Source: Deltaproteobacteria bacterium (GTDB lineage Bacteria > Myxococcota_A > UBA9160 > SMWR01). From it: a stretch of 5,554 bases of DNA. Both the position numbers and the translations under genes were made by a program. Shown in pieces: positions 4,981 through 5,554 of the stretch. The notes below the pieces were generated by a model that ran no database searches, was not told the origin of the DNA, and was given only the letters and a program-made list of their open reading frames with translations. Numbering within the stretch: the stretch's first letter is position 1; every line of letters begins with the position of its first letter. The stretch lies in assembly GCA_029261905.1 (NCBI GenBank), contig JAJDAM010000788.1, forward strand, positions 1 through 5,554, read 5' to 3'.

Positions 4981-5554
4981 ATGATCGTCGGAATTTCGGG
5001 TTTGTATGGTGCGGGCAAGGGGGAGGCGGTCGCTTTCCTGGAGGCGCGCAGCTTCTACCCCCTGTCGCTTTCCGACGTGATTCGCGCCGAGCTCGCGACC
5101 CGTGGCCTCGAAGAGACCCGCGAGCGGATGATCGAGGTCGGCAACGAGATTCGAGAGACGGAGGGGCTGGGCGGCCTGGCCGAGCGGCTGGCGAGCACTC
5201 TGATTGCCGATCGAAACTACGTAATCGATTCGGTCCGGCACCCGGCCGAGGTAGAGGCGCTGCGAGCCCGCACACGCGACTTTCGACTGCTGTGGATCGA
5301 GGCAGACGAGGCGCTTCGGCTCGAGCGAATCGTCGAGCGCAAGCGAAACGGCGATCCGACCGATCTGGCCGAGCTGCGCCGCTTGGAGGGCCGCGAATTG
5401 GGCGGCTCGAATCCCGCCGGGCAGCAATTGCTCGCCGTGCGCGAACTGGCCGACGACACGCTCCAAAATGATGGAGAACTCGAATCGCTGCACCGTGAAT
5501 TGCAGGGCATTCTCGAACGCAGCTTCTTTTTTGAACGGCCCAGCTGGGACGAGT
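4981..5554 (+). CDS. P-loop kinase-like / dCMP deaminase fusion protein, N-terminal part (runs off the window)
   Basis: The frame stays open for 191 codons to the window end. Residues 1-175 form a P-loop NMP-kinase-like domain of the dephospho-CoA kinase/UPF0200/AAA_18 type. MIVGISGLYGAGKGEA holds a Walker A-like loop (7-14) in which Gly14 replaces the usual Ser/Thr. LSLSDVIRAEL (28-38), NYVIDSVRHPAEVEALR (79-95), LLWIEADEALRLERI (103-117) and ADDTLQNDG (157-165) follow in the family order. After a short linker (SFFFE), ERPSWDE (185-191) matches the opening RPSWDEYFM motif of dCMP deaminases, and the last base is compatible with the next Tyr codon. The zinc-binding deaminase motifs would lie beyond the edge, so the deaminase assignment is inferred. 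dCMP deaminase converts dCMP to dUMP for thymidylate synthesis. Yeast Dcd1 has the same layout, opening with a degenerate kinase-like region before RPSWDSYFM. The start is ATG with GGAAGGAG 5 nt upstream, one base after the HAD stop. Confidence 0.8.
   Translation, partial: MIVGISGLYGAGKGEAVAFLEARSFYPLSLSDVIRAELATRGLEETRERMIEVGNEIRETEGLGGLAERLASTLIADRNYVIDSVRHPAEVEALRARTRDFRLLWIEADEALRLERIVERKRNGDPTDLAELRRLEGRELGGSNPAGQQLLAVRELADDTLQNDGELESLHRELQGILERSFFFERPSWDE

Noticed and set aside
4290..5018. A 242-codon minus-strand open frame opposite the HAD gene
   Set aside because: It has no recognisable motif and is fully explained as the antisense of a HAD gene with all four motif regions.
4927..5493. 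A 188-codon minus-strand open frame opposite the kinase-like gene
   Set aside because: The plus strand has a strong ribosome binding site and clear P-loop and deaminase-opening motifs; the antisense frame has none.
4981..5554. Anti-phage DcdV/AvcD-type defence system as the firm identity of the last gene
   Set aside because: The kinase-like region is only about 175 residues, no inhibitory RNA region fits upstream, and no other defence genes are present. The resemblance is kept as a hypothesis only.

Overview
The window is a compact stretch of high-GC bacterial chromosome with very short intergenic gaps. It holds seven genes, two of them cut by the window edges. A lipoprotein with a lipobox, a ribosomal protein L11 methyltransferase and a nucleotide-sugar epimerase point to a Gram-negative bacterium. 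The style (high GC, frequent GTG/TTG starts) would suit a deltaproteobacterial-type lineage such as Myxococcota or Desulfobacterota, but nothing here fixes the taxon. No rRNA, tRNA, CRISPR array, insertion sequence or phage gene is visible.

The left part (1-2473) is a minus-strand cluster. Transcription order is: a putative zinc aminopeptidase lipoprotein (COG4324-like, HELVH motif); a 126-bp gap with a strong inverted repeat; a MoxR-family AAA+ ATPase; and the N-terminal end of a DUF58 membrane protein whose TTG start overlaps the moxR stop by four bases. MoxR-DUF58 pairs are a recurrent envelope or stress module, with MoxR thought to act as a chaperone-like ATPase for DUF58/VWA partners.

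The middle part has prmA on the plus strand (2427-3329). It is head-to-head with, and overlapping, the lipoprotein gene, and it converges with a 14-bp overlap on a minus-strand extended-SDR epimerase/reductase resembling GDP-6-deoxy-hexulose reductase (Rmd). That enzyme would act in deoxysugar synthesis for surface polysaccharide.

The right part is a divergent plus-strand pair beginning 47 bp from the epimerase start. A HAD-superfamily hydrolase (4260-4979) is followed after one base by a protein with an N-terminal P-loop kinase-like domain (related to dephospho-CoA kinase/UPF0200). At residue 186 that protein enters the RPSWDE motif that normally opens a dCMP deaminase domain, and the window ends there. 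This kinase-like plus dCMP deaminase architecture recalls yeast Dcd1 and, more distantly, the anti-phage DcdV/AvcD deaminases. It is the most interesting item in the window. Its context looks like housekeeping nucleotide metabolism rather than a defence island.
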